Source of the DNA: JBBDWJ01 sp040902925
Lineage (GTDB): Bacteria; Acidobacteriota; Terriglobia; Bryobacterales; UBA6623
Length of the DNA: 6,958 bases
Reading direction: 5' to 3'
Assembly (NCBI GenBank): GCA_040902925.1
Contig: JBBDWJ010000082.1
Coordinates: 1 to 6,958 of the forward strand
Positions 5,614-6,958 of this stretch are shown one piece after another (the first letter of the stretch is position 1; every line of letters starts with the position of its first letter). A program made the translations under genes and the position numbers. Under the pieces are notes generated by a model, which saw only the letters and a program-made list of their open reading frames with translations, did no database searches and was not told the origin of the DNA.

Positions 5614-6750
5614 TCACGCCGCCGCGGCTCTGGTGCGAACGCCTAGGGTGTGGCGCGTGAGTTCCCTGATTTGCCTTCCTAGCAGCGAACGGTGTGCGAC
5701 GACATCTCCCTGCACGATCGCCGCTTGCAGGCCCTTGTAGTCATTCGGAAGCCGAACGCTCACCGGCATCCCGGCGGCTCGATTGGCCTCTTCGGAGCCT
5801 ATCCAGGCGTGCGAGCCTTCGCGATTGAGCACCAGGCTGATCCGATGCGATGCGACGCCGGCCTCCCTCAACTCGTCGATGCGGCGCCGCGCGAAATGCA
5901 GCGACGTAATCTCAGGCGTACACACCACGCAGACTTCGTCGGCTAACTGCAATACCGCGGGCGAAGACGAATACATCGCCGGCGGCATGTCGCACACCAC
6001 GAACGGATAGCCGGCCTTGGCGGATGACATCAGAGCGGCGATGCGGCTGGATTCGTTGGCAATCGCGGCGCCAGCGGGCGGTGAGGCCAACACGTCGACC
6101 TGCCCAAACGGGCAACACCAGTCCCTCCAGCGCGGCGCGGCTAGATCGGCGGCTTCGAGCGCGTCGGCGATCGTGCGCGGCGGCTCGAGTTGTAGCCGAA
6201 ACGCGACGTCGCCGGCTTGAAAGTCCAGGTCAACCAGCAGGACCCGGCCGCTAAAGCCACGGGCCCGGCGTTCGTGGATCGCCGCTTCGGCCACGTGCAG
6301 CGCCACGGTCGAGGCGCCGTCGCCGGCGCGCGCCGGCAGGAAACAGACCATCCGGCCCGGCGAAGACAAGGCTGGGGTCTGGCCCCAAAGCGGCAGGCAG
6401 GCGGCGATCTGGTCCTCTCCGACAGGGTGGATCAGATAGTCCCAAGCGCCGGCCTTCGTGGCAGCCTGTGTGGTTGCGAGGTTCGGAGATGCCAGGGCCG
6501 CCAGGATGACCACTTGCGGGAAGCTCCGGCGTAGCGACCGGATGAGTTCGATGCTTTGCCCTCGGCCCGCTGCTTCGACGACGACGCCCCAAGCCGTATC
6601 CCGAGCGGTCGAGAGCCGTGCGCCGACAAATTGGAGTGCGGGCTCGGCGGCGGGCACGATCTCGGCCCGCACGCCAGCGCGTTCGAAGGCGTGCCAGAGC
6701 GGGACCGCTATATCCTCGTTGGCGGAAACAATCAAAACACCGTGATGCAT
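5614..6750 (-). CDS. CpaE/TadZ-like protein: pseudo-receiver plus MinD-type ATPase with variant Walker A
   Basis: A 378-residue protein of the CpaE/TadZ type, which in other bacteria places Tad/Flp pilus machinery at the cell pole. Residues 3-120 resemble a response-regulator receiver, but the phospho-acceptor Asp is Glu59 (GVVVEA), the switch Thr is Ala85 and the conserved Lys is His108 (YLIHP). Residues about 133-365 form a ParA/MinD-like domain. The P-loop ARAGDGAST (140-148) lacks both lysines of the canonical KGGxGKT. The strand VLLVDLDFQAGDVAF (170-184) is the family's hallmark after the P-loop, and FVVCDMPP (250-257) is the Walker B-like strand. I take the ATG at 6750, with CAGG 6 bases upstream; a GTG at 6753 is directly adjacent and would add one residue. 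No pilus genes (secretion ATPase CpaF, TadB/C, pilin) lie beside it. It converges on the SelA-like gene with a 55-bp gap and is probably monocistronic. Confidence 0.85.
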   Translation of the reverse strand: MHHGVLIVSANEDIAVPLWHAFERAGVRAEIVPAAEPALQFVGARLSTARDTAWGVVVEAAGRGQSIELIRSLRRSFPQVVILAALASPNLATTQAATKAGAWDYLIHPVGEDQIAACLPLWGQTPALSSPGRMVCFLPARAGDGASTVALHVAEAAIHERRARGFSGRVLLVDLDFQAGDVAFRLQLEPPRTIADALEAADLAAPRWRDWCCPFGQVDVLASPPAGAAIANESSRIAALMSSAKAGYPFVVCDMPPAMYSSSPAVLQLADEVCVVCTPEITSLHFARRRIDELREAGVASHRISLVLNREGSHAWIGSEEANRAAGMPVSVRLPNDYKGLQAAIVQGDVVAHRSLLGRQIRELTRHTLGVRTRAAAA

Positions 6751-6907
6751 CACAGACCTGCCACGTTCCGGATCGCCGCTTCCGGGGCGAACCTTGCTAT
6801 CTTTCCGGGGGGAGTGTCGTGATCCGAAGCAGCTCGAGGGGGGAGGCCGCCATCGTCCGCGGGAGGGGGTTCCCTGATGTTAGCCCACCTTGACGACAAT
6901 TGCGCCT

Positions 6908-6936
6908 AGTGTAATGTCCAACAAATAGATGGACAA
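6908..6936 (-). promoter_or_regulatory. Possible promoter for the CpaE-like gene
   Basis: On the minus strand TTGTCC (6936-6931) and TACACT (6913-6908) are spaced by 17 bases, each matching four of six consensus bases. The leader would be about 150 nt. Its -35 overlaps the -35 of the outward promoter on the other strand. Confidence 0.35.
6915..6935. promoter_or_regulatory. Operator-like dyad between divergent promoters
   Basis: TGTCCA (6915-6920) and TGGACA (6930-6935) are perfect inverted arms separated by 9 AT-rich bases, with arm centres 15 bases apart. The right arm is itself the -35 of the outward promoter. The form suits a dimeric regulator, but no regulator gene is in the window and the arms are short. 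Confidence 0.35.
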
Positions 6937-6958
6937 AAGAGCAGGGTTGCCGTATACT
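6930..6958 (+). promoter_or_regulatory. Strong outward sigma70-type promoter at the window edge
   Basis: TGGACA (6930-6935), 17 bases, then TATACT (6953-6958): five of six bases match the consensus in each box and the spacing is ideal. It points right, out of the window, to a gene or RNA not visible here. An upstream TTGACG (6890-6895) followed at 16 nt by TAATGT (6912-6917) may be a weaker tandem promoter. Confidence 0.6.

Noticed and set aside
5607..5621. A CGGCG/CGCCG hairpin at the 3' end of the CpaE-like gene as a terminator
   Set aside because: Only a 5-bp stem, it overlaps the stop codon, and no T-run follows on either strand.
6784..6869. G-runs upstream of the CpaE-like gene as a G-quadruplex
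   Set aside because: Most loops between runs are about 17-25 bases, too long for a convincing quadruplex.
6819..6893. A 24-codon GTG-started small ORF behind GGGGGGAG
   Set aside because: The spacing is short (4 nt), the peptide has no notable feature, and it lies in a generally G-rich leader; chance is the simpler explanation.

Overview
The window is GC-rich, gene-dense bacterial chromosome with six protein genes, four complete and well delimited, one complete with a GTG/ATG start ambiguity, and one running off the left edge. No rRNA, tRNA, CRISPR array, transposase or phage gene was seen. The gene types suggest a soil-type Acidobacteriota, perhaps near Bryobacteraceae/Solibacter: an exported TlpA-like thioredoxin, a Tat-exported SelA-like PLP enzyme, an exported dienelactone-hydrolase-like esterase, a DUF6624 protein, an orphan CpaE-like ATPase, and large palindromic repeats between genes. 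That assignment is an inference from gene style, not a database result.

Layout, left to right. Bases 1-1024 (minus) hold the first 341 residues of an MFS transporter of OFA type, cut by the window edge. Bases 1218-2165 (plus) encode an exported thioredoxin-fold protein with a WCSDC active site. Next comes a compact palindromic element (2179-2275), at the tail-to-tail junction with a DUF6624 gene (2338-2922, minus). A divergent spacer of about 300 bp leads to an exported alpha/beta hydrolase (3220-4152, plus). Its stop codon lies inside a second, unrelated palindromic element (4149-4263), followed by a perfect 22-nt hairpin (4267-4288). A Tat-signal SelA-like PLP enzyme follows (4350-5558, plus). 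Tail-to-tail with it is a CpaE/TadZ-like pseudo-receiver plus MinD-type ATPase gene (5614-6750, minus). The right end holds a strong outward sigma70-type promoter at the very edge, overlapping a possible divergent promoter for the CpaE-like gene.

The genes do not form one evident operon or pathway. Neighbours are mostly convergent or divergent and appear to be single transcription units. Three products (thioredoxin-like, hydrolase, SelA-like enzyme) carry export signals, so the shared theme is cell-envelope or periplasmic chemistry. I see no convincing new defence or mobile system. The most unusual items are the two composite palindromic repeats, the Tat-exported PLP enzyme, the CpaE-like protein with altered residues in both its receiver and its Walker A motif, and promoters placed almost on top of start codons.
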